Source: Deltaproteobacteria bacterium IMCC39146 (GTDB lineage: Bacteria; Desulfobacterota; Desulfuromonadia; Desulfuromonadales; BM103). From it: 57,482 nucleotides of DNA. Of this stretch, positions 45,967 to 56,422 are shown piece after piece. Below the pieces are notes generated by a model that had not been told where the DNA came from, made no database searches, and saw only the letters and a list, made by a program, of their open reading frames with translations. The stretch spans positions 1 to 57,482 of the forward strand of contig JARUHP010000026.1 of NCBI GenBank assembly GCA_030005635.1, in the 5' to 3' direction. Every line of letters starts with the position of its first letter. Position 1 is the stretch's first letter. A program made the translations under genes and the position numbers.

Positions 45967-47574
45967 ATGACAACACTGAACAGTTCACTCAAGACCAATT
46001 CGCAAGACTATCTGGTCAATGCTGCTGCGATGGACGAACTGATCGCTGACCTGCGGAAGAAGGTTGCCAGGATCAAGCTGGGCGGCGGTGAGAAGGCGCG
46101 GGCCAAACATATATCCCGAGGCAAGTTGTTGCCGCGGGAGCGTATTCGTCAACTGCTCGATGCGGGATCACCATTTCTTGAGCTGTCGCAGTTTGCTGCC
46201 GCTGATGTTTATGCTGATGACGTGCCAGCTGCTGGCCTCATCTCAGGCATTGGCCGCATCAACGGCCGCGAGTGCATGATAGTCGCCAACGATGCCACCG
46301 TAAAAGGCGGAACCTACTACCCGACTACGGTTAAAAAGCATCTCCGTGCTCAGGAAATCGCTGAGCAGAATCGCTTGCCCTGCGTATATCTTGTCGACTC
46401 TGGTGGAGCCTTCCTGCCCAAGCAGGATGAAGTCTTTCCAGACCGGGATCATTTTGGCCGGATCTTTTACAATCAGGCGAATATGTCGGGAAAGGGTATT
46501 CCTCAAATCGCTGTGGTCATGGGTTCCTGTACAGCCGGTGGTGCTTATGTGCCGGCTATGGCCGACGAATCGATCATTGTCAAGGATAAGGGCACAATCT
46601 TTCTGGCCGGGCCGCCACTGGTCAAGGCCGCTACCGGCGAGGTGGTCTCGGCTGAAGATCTGGGTGGCGCCGATGTTCACTGTCGCACCTCCGGTGTCAC
46701 CGACCATTACGCCCTCGATGACGCCCATGCCCTCGGCATTGCTCGTAAGGTGGTTGGTGGGCTCAACACCGTCAAGCGACCTGACCTGGCTATACGTCCA
46801 TCGAAGGAGCCGCTCTACGATCCATCGGAGCTTGGCGGCCTGATCCCTCAGGACAATCGTAAACCCTTCGATGTGCGTGAGGTTATCGCCCGGATCGTCG
46901 ATGGCAGTGAATTCGACGAGTTCAAGAAGTTCTATGGCGAGACCCTGGTCTGTGGTTTTGCCCATCTTTATGGTTATCCGGTTGGTATTATTGCCAACAA
47001 TGGCATCCTCTTTTCCGAATCGGCTTTAAAGGGGGCGCACTTCATCGAACTCTGTTGCCAGCGTGGAATCCCGCTGATCTTTTTACAAAATATCACCGGA
47101 TTTATGGTTGGCAGTAAATATGAGTCGGGTGGCATCGCCAAGGATGGGGCCAAGATGGTTAACGCAGTCGCCTGCGCCAAGGTGCCCAAGTTGACCATGC
47201 TCATTGGTGGGAGTTTCGGTGCCGGCAACTATGGCATGTGTGGCCGCGCCTACAGCCCCAATTTCCTCTATATGTGGCCCAATGCGCGGATCTCGGTAAT
47301 GGGTGGCGAACAGGCGGCCAGTGTCCTGGCTACGGTCAAGCGGGACGGCATGGAGTCGAGGGGGGAAGAGTGGAGTGCCGACGAGGAAGAGTCGTTCAAG
47401 TCTCCGATCCGTGAGCAGTACGACCACCAGGGCCATCCTTACTACGCCAGCGCCCGTCTCTGGGACGATGGAATTGTTAACCCAGCCGACAGCAGGATGG
47501 TGCTCGGATTGAGTCTCTCCGCCGCTCTCAACGCTCCAACCGAGCCAACTAACTTTGGCGTCTTTAGGATGTGA
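45967..47574 (+). CDS. mccB: methylcrotonyl-CoA carboxylase, carboxyltransferase subunit
   Basis: A 535-residue carboxyltransferase with the two crotonase-like halves of the acyl-CoA carboxylase beta family ([14 protein letters not shown] at the start; [29 protein letters not shown]; late [13 protein letters not shown]). With the biotin subunit encoded at 48373 it carboxylates 3-methylcrotonyl-CoA. The order ivd, mccB, hydratase, mccA, lyase is that of the known liu/mcc clusters. Confidence 0.94.
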   Translation: MTTLNSSLKTNSQDYLVNAAAMDELIADLRKKVARIKLGGGEKARAKHISRGKLLPRERIRQLLDAGSPFLELSQFAAADVYADDVPAAGLISGIGRINGRECMIVANDATVKGGTYYPTTVKKHLRAQEIAEQNRLPCVYLVDSGGAFLPKQDEVFPDRDHFGRIFYNQANMSGKGIPQIAVVMGSCTAGGAYVPAMADESIIVKDKGTIFLAGPPLVKAATGEVVSAEDLGGADVHCRTSGVTDHYALDDAHALGIARKVVGGLNTVKRPDLAIRPSKEPLYDPSELGGLIPQDNRKPFDVREVIARIVDGSEFDEFKKFYGETLVCGFAHLYGYPVGIIANNGILFSESALKGAHFIELCCQRGIPLIFLQNITGFMVGSKYESGGIAKDGAKMVNAVACAKVPKLTMLIGGSFGAGNYGMCGRAYSPNFLYMWPNARISVMGGEQAASVLATVKRDGMESRGEEWSADEEESFKSPIREQYDHQGHPYYASARLWDDGIVNPADSRMVLGLSLSAALNAPTEPTNFGVFRM

Positions 47575-47578
47575 TGAC

Positions 47579-48367
47579 ATGACCAACTATCTGTTAACTA
47601 ATATTGATGATTCGGGCGTAGCGACGCTCACGATGAATCGCCCTGAGGTCCACAACGCCTTTGACGATAGCCTGATTGCAATGATGATCACCGAGCTCAA
47701 ACGGCTGGAAAGTGATCGACGGGTCAGGCTGTTGATTCTTGCCGCAAGCGGCAAGAGCTTCTCAGCTGGAGCAGACCTTGGCTGGATGAGGCGGATGGCG
47801 GAGTACTCGCGAACAGAGAACCTCAATGACGCGCTGCAGCTTGCAGAGCTGATGAAGAGACTTGATCGATTTCCCAAGCCGACCATCGCCTTGGTACAGG
47901 GAGCTGCCTACGGCGGCGGCGTCGGACTGGTCGCTTGCTGTGACATGGTTATAGCTAGCAACAAGGCCAGTTTCTGTCTCTCCGAGGTCAAGCTCGGTCT
48001 GATTCCGGCGGTGATCTCGCCATATGTGGTCTCTGCCATCGGGGCCAGAAATGCCAGACGGTATTTTCTCAGTGCCGAGCGTTTTGGTGCACAAGAGGGC
48101 CAGCGACTCAACTTAGTGCACGAGGTTGTTGAACCGGAAGCACTTGAGGCACGGGCAGTCTCGTATTGTGCGCTGCTGCTTAAAAATAGTCCGGCTGCCA
48201 TGGCAGCAGCCAAGGAGTTGGTGGCTGCCGTCGCTCGTGGTTCTGTCGATGAGACGATGATTCTGGACACGGCCCAGCGCATTGCCGATACCAGGGCTTC
48301 AGCCGAAGGTCGAGAAGGACTCGCCGCATTTTTTGAAAAACGTCAACCCGATTGGGTGGAAGGATAA
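47579..48367 (+). CDS. liuC: methylglutaconyl-CoA hydratase
   Basis: A 262-residue crotonase-family protein. One catalytic glutamate is kept (E136 in LSEVKLGLIP), while the other site is Gly in YGGGVGLVACCD, as in AUH/LiuC hydratases. It hydrates 3-methylglutaconyl-CoA to HMG-CoA. The ATG at 47579 is four bases after the mccB stop; an earlier in-frame TTG lies inside mccB. Confidence 0.88.
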   Translation: MTNYLLTNIDDSGVATLTMNRPEVHNAFDDSLIAMMITELKRLESDRRVRLLILAASGKSFSAGADLGWMRRMAEYSRTENLNDALQLAELMKRLDRFPKPTIALVQGAAYGGGVGLVACCDMVIASNKASFCLSEVKLGLIPAVISPYVVSAIGARNARRYFLSAERFGAQEGQRLNLVHEVVEPEALEARAVSYCALLLKNSPAAMAAAKELVAAVARGSVDETMILDTAQRIADTRASAEGREGLAAFFEKRQPDWVEG

Positions 48368-48372
48368 TCCAT

Positions 48373-50388
48373 ATGTTCGACAAAATCCTCATAGCCAACC
48401 GCGGCGAAATTGCATGCCGCATCATAAAGAGTGCCCGCAGTCTTGGTATCCAAACGGTGGCTGTCTATTCCGATGCAGACGCCTCATCCCGACATGTCGA
48501 TATGGCCGATGAAGCCTATCATATCGGCCCGTCTCCGGCTGCCGAGAGTTACCTTATACCGGAACTGTTATTAAAGGTTGCGAAAGAGTCTGGCGCCCAA
48601 GCGGTACACCCGGGTTATGGCTTTCTGTCGGAGAATGCCGGTTTCGCCGCTAGCTGTATGGAGGCTGGCATCAGTTTCATCGGGCCGCCGGTGGAAGCAA
48701 TCGAAGCCATGGGCAGCAAGAGTGCCGCCAAGCGGATCATGGAAAAAGCCGCGGTACCATTGGTCCCCGGCTATCATGGCGATGAGCAGGAACCTACCTT
48801 TCTTCATAAGCAGGCTGACGCGATCGGTTACCCGCTCTTGATCAAGGCTACCGCGGGTGGCGGCGGCAAAGGGATGCGGGTCGTAGAGAATTCAGATGGG
48901 TTCATCTCCGCCCTGGCAGGCGCATGTCGTGAGGGTAAGAGTTCCTTTGGTGATGACCGGGTGCTGCTTGAGCGTTACCTGACCAAGCCGCGGCATATCG
49001 AGATTCAGGTTTTTGCTGATAGTCAGGGCAATTATGTCCATCTCTTTGAGCGCGACTGTTCCATTCAGCGCCGCCACCAGAAGGTCGTAGAGGAGGCACC
49101 GGCACCGGGCATGACACCGGAGTTGCGCGAGAGGATGGGTTCCGCCGCGATCGCTGCCGCCCAGGCTATCGGTTACGTTGGTGCCGGTACCGTTGAGTTT
49201 TTACTCGACGAGGACGGGTCGTTTTACTTTATGGAGATGAATACCAGGCTACAGGTTGAACATCCGGTCACCGAGATGATCACCGGTCAGGATCTGGTTG
49301 AGTGGCAACTGCGGGTCGCAGCTGGCGAAAAACTTCCAGCCACCCAACGGGAGCTCTATATCAGTGGTCATGCCATCGAGGTGCGGATCTATGCCGAGGA
49401 TGCCGATCAAGATTTCCTGCCATCAACGGGCATGCTGACACACCTCTCTACCCCGGATGAAGGGCCTCATATCCGGATAGATACCGGCGTGCGTCAGGGT
49501 GACGCGGTCTCGATCCACTACGACCCGATGATTGCAAAATTGATTGTTTGGGATCAGGATCGTGCAGGCGCCTTGCGTCGATTGAGAACGGCCCTCTCCA
49601 GCTATCAGGTGGCCGGTGTTACCACTAATATCGGTTTCCTCGGGTCTGTTGCGGCGCAGTCAAATTTTGCCGCCGCCGATTTCGATACAGGATTTATCGA
49701 ACGTCATCGTCAGGAGCTCTTCCCGGAAAGCAGACCGGCCTGTGAGCGTACGTTGGCCCTTGCTTGTCTTGACGTGCTGCTGCGCCGCGATGAGGAGGCC
49801 AAGGTTGCTGCTAAGACGTCGTTTGACCCGCACTCCCCATGGCATCAGACTGGTGGCTGGAGGCTTAACTGTGACAACCATCAGGTGTTGGTCTTTGAGG
49901 ATGGCGAGGAGGAGATCAGTGTCACTGCTCACTACCGCCAGAAGGGTTATCTGCTCGACCTGCCTTCGGGAGCAATGGTCGTCGATGGCGAACTGGCAGG
50001 AGATTTGGGTGGCGATGATGAGATTATGGCCGACCTCGATGGCAAGCGGTTCAAGGCGACAGTAGTCCGCAATGGGGCGGAGATGAGCATCCTCTGTCAG
50101 GGCACAAGCCACCGCCTGAAATTACAAGATCCATATGCCCGGTTGGATCAAGAGGCCAGTGGCGGTCGTTTAACAGCGCCTATGCCCGGTCTGATCGTCG
50201 CATTTATGGTCGATGCCGGCAGCGACGTTGAGGAGGGAACCCCCCTGGTTATTCTCGAAGCGATGAAGATGGAACACACCATCACCGCCCCGGCAGATGG
50301 CAAGGTCATCGCTTTCAACTACGACGTTGGCGCTATGGTTGAGGATGGGGCGGAGTTGATCGATTTTGAAACGACTGAGGGGGTCTGA
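48373..50388 (+). CDS. mccA: methylcrotonyl-CoA carboxylase, biotin-carrying subunit
   Basis: A 671-residue protein with biotin carboxylase (about 1-450; [23 protein letters not shown] loop, [14 protein letters not shown]), a linker domain and a C-terminal biotinyl domain with EAMKMEH (biotin on the Lys). It uses ATP and bicarbonate to charge biotin. The ATG at 48373 overlaps nothing; GGAAGGATAA, which includes the liuC stop, provides the ribosome site. Confidence 0.94.
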   Translation: MFDKILIANRGEIACRIIKSARSLGIQTVAVYSDADASSRHVDMADEAYHIGPSPAAESYLIPELLLKVAKESGAQAVHPGYGFLSENAGFAASCMEAGISFIGPPVEAIEAMGSKSAAKRIMEKAAVPLVPGYHGDEQEPTFLHKQADAIGYPLLIKATAGGGGKGMRVVENSDGFISALAGACREGKSSFGDDRVLLERYLTKPRHIEIQVFADSQGNYVHLFERDCSIQRRHQKVVEEAPAPGMTPELRERMGSAAIAAAQAIGYVGAGTVEFLLDEDGSFYFMEMNTRLQVEHPVTEMITGQDLVEWQLRVAAGEKLPATQRELYISGHAIEVRIYAEDADQDFLPSTGMLTHLSTPDEGPHIRIDTGVRQGDAVSIHYDPMIAKLIVWDQDRAGALRRLRTALSSYQVAGVTTNIGFLGSVAAQSNFAAADFDTGFIERHRQELFPESRPACERTLALACLDVLLRRDEEAKVAAKTSFDPHSPWHQTGGWRLNCDNHQVLVFEDGEEEISVTAHYRQKGYLLDLPSGAMVVDGELAGDLGGDDEIMADLDGKRFKATVVRNGAEMSILCQGTSHRLKLQDPYARLDQEASGGRLTAPMPGLIVAFMVDAGSDVEEGTPLVILEAMKMEHTITAPADGKVIAFNYDVGAMVEDGAELIDFETTEGV

Positions 50389-50389
50389 A

Positions 50390-51295
50390 ATGAGGCTGCC
50401 AGAAGAGGTAAAAATTGTCGAGGTGGGACCGCGTGATGGCCTGCAAAATGAGCCCCAACTTGTGCCGACCGGGGTCAAGATTGACCTGATTAATCGTCTT
50501 AGCCGCTCCGGTCTGAAGGCTATTGAGGCGACTAGTTTTGTTTCACCGAAGTGGGTTCCGCAGATGGCTGATAGCCGCCAGGTAATGGAGGGCATCGATC
50601 GCCACAAAGGTGTCATCTATCCGGTTCTTACCCCCAACCTGCAAGGACTGGCAGCGGCCATAGCGGCCGGTGCTACCGAGGTCGCTGTATTCGGTGCGGC
50701 ATCGGAGAGTTTCTCGCAAAAAAATATCAACTGCTCCATCGACCAGAGCCTGGAGCGATTTGCGCCACTGATTACCCAGGCAACCGAACAGGGCATACAG
50801 GTAAGGGGTTACGTTTCCTGTGTGCTCGGTTGTCCCTATGAGGGGGAGGTGGCTCAGGAACAGGTGGCCAGGATCGCCCGCCAGCTACTCGATCTCGGCT
50901 GTTATGAAATATCTCTGGGAGATACCATCGGTGTCGGAACCCCCGGCCGGGCTCAGGCGATGATCGACACCGTTGCAGCTCAGGTGCCCGTCGATCGCTT
51001 GGCTATCCACTTCCACGATACCTATGGCCAAGCTCTGGCTAATGTCATGGCCTGTATTGAAAAGGGTATCTCGATAGTCGATAGCTCGGTGGCCGGGCTG
51101 GGTGGCTGTCCTTACGCAAGTGGTGCGGCAGGCAATCTTGCCACAGAGGATTTGCTGTACATGCTTAACGGCGTCGGCATCACCACCGGCGTTGATATCG
51201 ATGCCCTGATAGAAGCAGGAGCGTTTATCAGCAGTGTCCTTGGCCGCCCATCAGGATCGAAGGTCGCTCAAGCGATTGGTCGTAAAGAAGTATAA
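50390..51295 (+). CDS. mvaB: hydroxymethylglutaryl-CoA lyase
   Basis: A 301-residue TIM-barrel lyase with the entry motif [11 protein letters not shown] (catalytic Arg and metal Asp) and the HMG-CoA lyase signature [17 protein letters not shown] containing the active Cys; His metal ligands are in AIHFHDTYG. It cleaves HMG-CoA to acetyl-CoA and acetoacetate. The ATG is one base after the mccA stop, with GAGGGGG upstream. Confidence 0.94.
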   Translation: MRLPEEVKIVEVGPRDGLQNEPQLVPTGVKIDLINRLSRSGLKAIEATSFVSPKWVPQMADSRQVMEGIDRHKGVIYPVLTPNLQGLAAAIAAGATEVAVFGAASESFSQKNINCSIDQSLERFAPLITQATEQGIQVRGYVSCVLGCPYEGEVAQEQVARIARQLLDLGCYEISLGDTIGVGTPGRAQAMIDTVAAQVPVDRLAIHFHDTYGQALANVMACIEKGISIVDSSVAGLGGCPYASGAAGNLATEDLLYMLNGVGITTGVDIDALIEAGAFISSVLGRPSGSKVAQAIGRKEV

Positions 51296-51338
51296 ATAGG
51301 CACCATAACGTTAACCTTGAAATGATAGGAGGTCAGTC

Positions 51339-52670
51339 ATGTCCAACCAGGCTAACACCGTAGTGAAAACCTTAGAGTCTTCAAGCTACGTCGAAGAGTA
51401 TAGTCAGAAATTATGCAGCCCCGGCCAAGCAGCCGCTGCTGTTAAGAGTGGTGAGTTTCTCGTGTTCCCGATCTGCGCAGGCGAGCCGATCCTCTTCTCC
51501 AAGGCATTGGCAGCGCGCCAGAAGAGTCTGGAGGGGGTGACTATTAACCAGCAGCACCATGTCTGCAAAGACTACTTCACTGAGGATTCTCCGAAGCATA
51601 TCAAGGTCAACTCCTGGTTTACCAGTGGTGTTTCACGCAAGGCGGTGCAAAATGGTTGGGCCGATTGGGTTCCCAATTATTTCCACGAGGTGCCTAAGCT
51701 GATGACTGAGTGCTGGCCAGTCGACTGGGTCGGCACCATGGTCTCACCCATGGATGAACACGGCTACTTTACCTGTTCCCTGTCGGTGGCCTACACCATG
51801 GCGGCACTGAAGAAGGCAAGCAAGGTGGTGGTTCAGGTTAACGAGAACTGCCCCCGGACCCATGGCGATTGCCACATCCATATCTCCGAAGTCGACTATA
51901 TCATTGAGAGTACCGACCCGGTTTTTGAACTGCCGGTGCCACCGATCACCGAGATTGAAGAGCTGGTCGGTGGTTATATCTCAGAGCTTATTGAGAATGG
52001 TTCGACCTTGCAGCTTGGTATCGGTGGGATCCCCAACGCTGTTTGTAAGGCGCTACTGCAAAAGAAGGATCTGGGCATCCATACCGAGATGATAACCGAC
52101 GGCATGGTCGATTTGCTCAAGAGCGGTGCTGCCAACAATTCTTTGAAAAGTATCAATCGGGGCAAGACCATCGGCACCTTCGCTCTCGGTACCCGCCGCC
52201 TCTACGAGTATATGAACGACAATCCGACCATCGAGATGCATCCGGTCGACTATACCAACGACCCCTATATTATCGGTCAGCACGATAAGATGGTCTCAAT
52301 CAATGCCACCATCGAGGTCGATCTGATCGGCCAGTGTGCCTCCGAGAGTATGGGGCTCACTCACTGGAGCGGCACCGGAGGCCAGGCCGATTTCGTTCGT
52401 GGCGCTAATCGCTCCAAGGGCGGACAGAGCTTCATCACACTGCCCTCGACCGCTAAAGGGGGCAGCCTCTCACGTATTGTACCAACTCTAGCTCCGGGGG
52501 CGATTGTGACCACTAACAAAAACGAGGTCGACTTTGTTGTGTCCGAATTTGGTGTTGCCAAGCTCAGGGGCAGAAGTGCCAGTCAGCGGGCCAAGGCCCT
52601 CATTGATATCGCCCATCCCGATTTCCGTGAAGAGTTGCGGGCTGCGGCCAGGAAGATGAATCGTCTTTGA
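51339..52670 (+). CDS. acetyl-CoA hydrolase/transferase family CoA transferase (second copy)
   Basis: A 443-residue paralogue of the CoA transferase at 29897, with catalytic E250 in LGIHTEM and GGQADFVRGA. In this operon it probably exchanges CoA between isovalerate (or 3-methylbutyrate) and acetyl-CoA, or recycles CoA. Block 52245-52288 is identical at the DNA level to 30764-30807. ATAGGAGG precedes the ATG. Confidence 0.87.
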   Translation: MSNQANTVVKTLESSSYVEEYSQKLCSPGQAAAAVKSGEFLVFPICAGEPILFSKALAARQKSLEGVTINQQHHVCKDYFTEDSPKHIKVNSWFTSGVSRKAVQNGWADWVPNYFHEVPKLMTECWPVDWVGTMVSPMDEHGYFTCSLSVAYTMAALKKASKVVVQVNENCPRTHGDCHIHISEVDYIIESTDPVFELPVPPITEIEELVGGYISELIENGSTLQLGIGGIPNAVCKALLQKKDLGIHTEMITDGMVDLLKSGAANNSLKSINRGKTIGTFALGTRRLYEYMNDNPTIEMHPVDYTNDPYIIGQHDKMVSINATIEVDLIGQCASESMGLTHWSGTGGQADFVRGANRSKGGQSFITLPSTAKGGSLSRIVPTLAPGAIVTTNKNEVDFVVSEFGVAKLRGRSASQRAKALIDIAHPDFREELRAAARKMNRL

Positions 52671-52738
52671 TTCGAGCGTCGTGATCAGCTGATCCGCTGC
52701 CGACTATTGTAGCGCTGTCTAATTATAGGAGTGAAAAC

Positions 52739-53317
52739 ATGTCAAATCAGAATCTAGCCTGTGAAACGATCGAAATGCCCAAGGTGTCCCTTGACAAGGG
52801 CATCCGGCTGTTGCAGGACATGAGCAAGGAGCAACTCATCGAAATCATCATCGATGATGCCAAAAACTGGCTCGCCCACGACGGCCTCTGGTTCCAAGCC
52901 ATAGAGGCGACACACGGAATTGATATCGCCATGGATGCCGATCGCGAGGCCTGGCGCCACTTTACCAAGATCGAGGCTAAGAGAATCATGGCCAGGCTAG
53001 GGATGAAGCCTGGCATGGGCATTTCGGCTTTGGTTGAATGTTTGAGCCATCGCTTCTATGCTCGCCTTAATCTGCAAGAGTGCGTTGAAGTCACTGAGAC
53101 TCGAGCTGTTTTTCGTATGGTGGATTGCAGGGTGCAATCAGCGAGAAAACGTAAAGGCCTGCCGGACTTCCCCTGTAAATCGGTCGGAATCGTCGAGTAT
53201 TCAGAATTTGCCAAGACCATCGACCCCCGCATCGAGACCAAGTGTATAGCTTGCCCTCCCGATGCGCATCCAGAAGAGTATTACTGTGCGTGGGAATTTG
53301 TCATCCCCCAGAAATGA
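52739..53317 (+). CDS. unknown cytosolic protein, probably DUF6125 family
   Basis: A 192-residue soluble protein with no signal or membrane segment. It resembles uncharacterised proteins I believe are filed as DUF6125, recurrent in Desulfobacterota. Features: an N-terminal SxEQLIEIIIDDAKNWLAHDGLWF helix-rich part and a C-terminal part with cysteines in VDCRVQ, FPCKSVGIVEYSEF, KCIACPPDAHPEEYYCAWEF. Four or more conserved-looking Cys plus His suggest metal or FeS binding. Its location as last gene of the leucine operon suggests a link to CoA-ester metabolism. Function unknown. Confidence 0.6.
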   Translation: MSNQNLACETIEMPKVSLDKGIRLLQDMSKEQLIEIIIDDAKNWLAHDGLWFQAIEATHGIDIAMDADREAWRHFTKIEAKRIMARLGMKPGMGISALVECLSHRFYARLNLQECVEVTETRAVFRMVDCRVQSARKRKGLPDFPCKSVGIVEYSEFAKTIDPRIETKCIACPPDAHPEEYYCAWEFVIPQK

Positions 53318-53423
53318 GGTAGGTCGGTAAAAGTGGACACCTATGGCTGTTGCTTTTTGGTGCAAATGATGCTGAATTGAGGTCGGGAATATCGCTGAAA
53401 TAAATTGTCTCCAGATTGTCTAA

Positions 53424-53451
53424 AGTGTCCCCATGCGATCCCGTCGGAGTG
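53424..53451 (+). repeat. 28-bp imperfect direct repeat, copy 1
   Basis: Matches 53704-53731 in 25 of 28 positions (core ATGCGATCCCGT). The copies flank the tRNA fragment. They probably derive from integrase-end or att-flanking sequence. Confidence 0.6.
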
Positions 53452-53586
53452 GCAGTCATTCGGCCCTTCCAAGGCTTTAGGTCGTTTAGGGACTGGAAGT
53501 CCATAGAGGTTGGTGCTGCAAGAATTCAAGAGTTAAGGGTCTGATAATATAGAAGAAAAACGGAAAACAGAGCATCCGACCCTTTT

Positions 53587-53632
<46 letters not shown>

Positions 53633-53643
53633 TAAAAATCGAG

Positions 53644-53678
53644 GGGATTACAGATAGTTAAGCTGTAATCCCTTTTTT
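53644..53678 (+). terminator. terminator of the tRNA fragment
   Basis: GGGATTACAG and CTGTAATCCC form a perfect 10-bp stem with a 9-base loop, followed by TTTTTT. This is a classical intrinsic terminator, placed 11 bases after the CCA end. Confidence 0.85.
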
Positions 53679-53703
53679 AATTTTGTTCCCCCGTTGTCTT
53701 CCG

Positions 53704-53731
53704 AGTGTCTCTATGCGATCCCGTTGGAGTG
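53704..53731 (+). repeat. 28-bp imperfect direct repeat, copy 2
   Basis: Second copy of the repeat at 53424-53451, 280 bases downstream. Confidence 0.6.
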
Positions 53732-53814
53732 CCTATCAAACGGCGATTCCCTGACTGAGATCTGAGAAGTCCCCGATATCCTTGGTTTCTTAAGACGTTT
53801 TGGAAAGACCGGCT

Positions 53815-53831
53815 CATACTGCGTCAGTATG
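53815..53831. repeat. CATACTG/CAGTATG hairpin
   Basis: Perfect 7-bp stem with a 3-base loop, downstream of the histidine kinase stop on the minus strand. No T-run. Confidence 0.35.
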
Positions 53832-54072
53832 GTGTCCGTTCTGCACGTCAAACCTGTAAACATGTGGATACTTGATTTGATCGTCAGGATGCCAATTCTT
53901 ATTTGTCAGGGTCAGCAAGAATTATATTTTGGGGTGGATCTGTAGCTTTCAAAACAATGTGAGAGGATAAACAGTAAGCGGGAAGACTGGATTCAAGTCG
54001 GCGCTCCACTGCTCCAGAAGTCAACGCATTACCGGACAAAGAGAGCCCAAACGACCAACAAGAACTACCTGC

Positions 54073-55548
54073 TCAAGCTGTAACGTATGGTAGATTGAAT
54101 ATGACGGCTGTTCCCTTTCCCTCTGTACTCTCGACCCGAATGTTTCCACCATGGGCCTCGATAATCTGTTTGACAATACTCATGCCCAAGCCAAGACCTT
54201 GGGTCGCTGTATTTGAAGCATCGGCTCGATAGAACTTGTCGAAAACTCGATTGAGTTGATCAGTATTCATCCCAATGCCATTATCCTCAATTCTAACCTC
54301 CCATCCATCTTTGTCCTCTTTGCCTGTTATGACAATTTGTTTCCCATCAGGAGAATACTTCACAGCATTACTTAACAGGTTTTCGAGAGCCTGGTTGATG
54401 CGATGTCGGTCTAGCTTAAACTCTGACTGTACTGGATTGCCCGGCAGGTCAAGGTGAAAAGTATGTCCCGAATTATTTTCTATGTAAGTTTTGACTTTTT
54501 TCCGGAGAACCTTCATGAAGTCAACTTCTTCCAAAACCATTGGAATGGGTTTGCCACTTTCGATACGGCTGATATCTAGAAGATCTACAATAATGCGACT
54601 GAGTGCTTCTCCATTGTCGTAAACCTCATTGAGAAAATCATATTTTTGTTTATCTGTGAAGCCGCCGAACTCATCCGGAGTCCGTAGAAACTCGGTGTAT
54701 CCCATCATGGTGCTCAGAGGGGTATTCAATTCGTGTGCTGCTGTCGATATGAACTCGCTCTTCATTTGATCCATCTTTATTAATGCCCTCTCAGCCTTCT
54801 TGCGGAGAGTTATGTCCTGGAAACTTTCAACCATGCCGATCAATTTGCCATCGACATCTCGAAAGGGCCTTGCCGTAGTGATAAAGTCCCTGACATCTCC
54901 TTGAAGATTTTTTGAAACTTCCTGAACGACTTCTTCGCTTCCCTCGACAATGAGTTTAAGGGGGCATTCATTTGTATGGCAATAGTCTCCAGGGCGCGAT
55001 TCATAGCACTTGATTACCTCTGATTTGCCACCATCTCGAGGCCACAATGAATAGTAGGCTTGGTTGGCTTGCAGTAGATCAAAATTTATAGCTGTAATGT
55101 TAATGGGGTTGGAGTTGTTCAGTATGTTTTCAAGGGTGTTCTTTGATTTTTCAAGTTCTTCTGTTCGTTCCGTGATCATCTCTTCGAGATTATCTTTGTA
55201 ATACTCAATCTCTGAATGAACTTTCTGGAACCGACCAAAGGAAAGACTTAAAGCAAAAACAACAACAAAAGACGTCGAGTTGATGGCACCGCTAAAGGGA
55301 GCGATCTGTTTCCAGGTCGTCGCCATGTCGTTCAGCAATAATAACTGTTTGACCAAATGTCCGAAGGAGCGAGAAACAGCAAAAAACAGGATGGCCAAAG
55401 TAAAAAGGAAGATATAGTTGCGGAACACGTCATCTGGTTTTTTCTTGATCAACTGCCAGGAGTGTATTGCACACCAGCAGGAAACCAGCAGTATCAGGAC
55501 AGAACCTAAAATGTCAACGAAGACGACAAGACTCCATGGAACATTCAT
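54073..55548 (-). CDS. membrane histidine kinase with Cys-rich PAS domain
   Basis: A 491-residue kinase. Three hydrophobic segments lie in residues 1-115, then a short coiled coil (YKDNLEEMITERTEELEKSK), a PAS domain (about 135-250) containing CYESRPGDYCHTNECPLK, HisKA (H in STAAHELNTPLS) and HATPase_c (NLLSNAVKYSP; DNGIGMN; GLGLGMSI). The cysteine pattern CX7CX4C in the PAS suggests a bound metal or FeS/heme sensor. The ATG at 55548 is chosen: GGAGG lies eight bases upstream. It overlaps the preceding gene's stop by ATGA. No response regulator is adjacent. Confidence 0.88.
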   Translation of the reverse strand: MNVPWSLVVFVDILGSVLILLVSCWCAIHSWQLIKKKPDDVFRNYIFLFTLAILFFAVSRSFGHLVKQLLLLNDMATTWKQIAPFSGAINSTSFVVVFALSLSFGRFQKVHSEIEYYKDNLEEMITERTEELEKSKNTLENILNNSNPINITAINFDLLQANQAYYSLWPRDGGKSEVIKCYESRPGDYCHTNECPLKLIVEGSEEVVQEVSKNLQGDVRDFITTARPFRDVDGKLIGMVESFQDITLRKKAERALIKMDQMKSEFISTAAHELNTPLSTMMGYTEFLRTPDEFGGFTDKQKYDFLNEVYDNGEALSRIIVDLLDISRIESGKPIPMVLEEVDFMKVLRKKVKTYIENNSGHTFHLDLPGNPVQSEFKLDRHRINQALENLLSNAVKYSPDGKQIVITGKEDKDGWEVRIEDNGIGMNTDQLNRVFDKFYRADASNTATQGLGLGMSIVKQIIEAHGGNIRVESTEGKGTAVIFNLPYVTA

Positions 55549-55997
55549 TGCGAAATCCTCCACTTTCTTAAAGCCATCAGCAAGAAAGCAAAAGATGGTA
55601 CGAGAATTAAATGATCAAGTCTTGTCAGGTAATAAATCGCATCGTGGAGGTTCTCGATATTAAAAGACAGGGTCCTTGCTTGATCCTTGACGAACTTTTC
55701 ATTCACCACAAACTCATTCATCCAGTGGCCCGAAAAGGTCATAACGTTCCATGCGATAAGTAGCCAGACAAAAGTTTTAAATTCAAGCCAACCGGCACCC
55801 TTCTGGTGCATGGAACGAAGACGGAAAAGCAAATACCCCATCCCGGTGATGAACAGGAAATGGCCAATCTGGTGAGATACCAACCCCTCTGACCCACCAT
55901 GTGCCTGCACTGCCCAAGCCTGGTTAGTTTCCAGCATAATAGCAAGAAAGATGGATGTAGCTCGTAGATGTCCTATAAGCATATAAACTGTTCCCAT
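55545..55997 (-). CDS. histidine-rich small membrane protein upstream of the kinase
   Basis: A 150-residue protein with an N-terminal signal-like hydrophobic segment, then QAHGGSEGLVSHQIGHFLF, two further membrane segments and HLILVPSFAFLL. Histidines at HGG, SHQ, GHF, GHW, NLHD and LDHL sit at the ends of or inside hydrophobic stretches, as in heme- or metal-binding membrane proteins. The gene overlaps the kinase start by four bases, so they are co-translated. I do not know a function; a redox- or ligand-sensing partner of the kinase is my inference. Confidence 0.7.
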   Translation of the reverse strand: MGTVYMLIGHLRATSIFLAIMLETNQAWAVQAHGGSEGLVSHQIGHFLFITGMGYLLFRLRSMHQKGAGWLEFKTFVWLLIAWNVMTFSGHWMNEFVVNEKFVKDQARTLSFNIENLHDAIYYLTRLDHLILVPSFAFLLMALRKWRISQ

Positions 55998-56177
55998 TGT
56001 CGAAGCATGTGTGAGTACACAGTAATAATCTACTTTAGAATTGTAAGTAGGTAAAGTCTTGAAACTTTATCCATTGGAGGGATCTGTTCATCTCGAGGAA
56101 AGACTAGAGGAAATGAGGGGCCGGAGGACAAAAAGATAGAGCGACCCTGGGAAGGTCTCTCTCATGTTTCTTAAATA

Positions 56178-56213
56178 TCACGACTTCTGAGAGGAAAACC
56201 GGCTTATTATTGA
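56178..56213 (+). repeat. 36-bp imperfect direct repeat upstream of nadX, copy 1
   Basis: Matches 57234-57269 in 31 of 36 positions, including TCACGACTT and GGCTTATTATTGA. The two copies lie on either side of the nadX unit. Confidence 0.7.
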
Positions 56214-56251
56214 TAGCGGTATTTAAGAAGCTCTTTAATCCGCAAATTGAA

Positions 56252-56286
56252 GGCCACTTGGATCAGATTCAGGTGGCCATTTTTTT
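56252..56286 (+). terminator. intrinsic terminator or attenuator upstream of nadX
   Basis: GGCCACTTG (56252-56260) and CAGGTGGCC (56270-56278) form a 9-bp stem (one G-T pair) with a 9-base loop, followed by ATTTTTTT. It stands 137 bases before the nadX start, so it may end an upstream transcript or attenuate nadX. Confidence 0.7.
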
Positions 56287-56422
56287 AACCGCCACCTTTA
56301 ATCGTGTAATTATATCTGCAGATAATCAAGGAAAAATAGCTCTTTCATTGGTCACTGATCCATGGATAATGACGAATTTCTTTCTGGTACAATATAATTT
56401 ATGTGCAATGGAGGCATTAATA

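Larger units (their letters stand above)
55998..56422. other. 425-bp intergenic region between kinase unit and nadX
   Basis: Contains the first 36-bp repeat and the terminator (separate entries), plus the promoter of the divergent small membrane protein, which I could not locate. An open frame extends from 56210 into nadX but covers the terminator and has no ribosome site. Confidence 0.5.
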
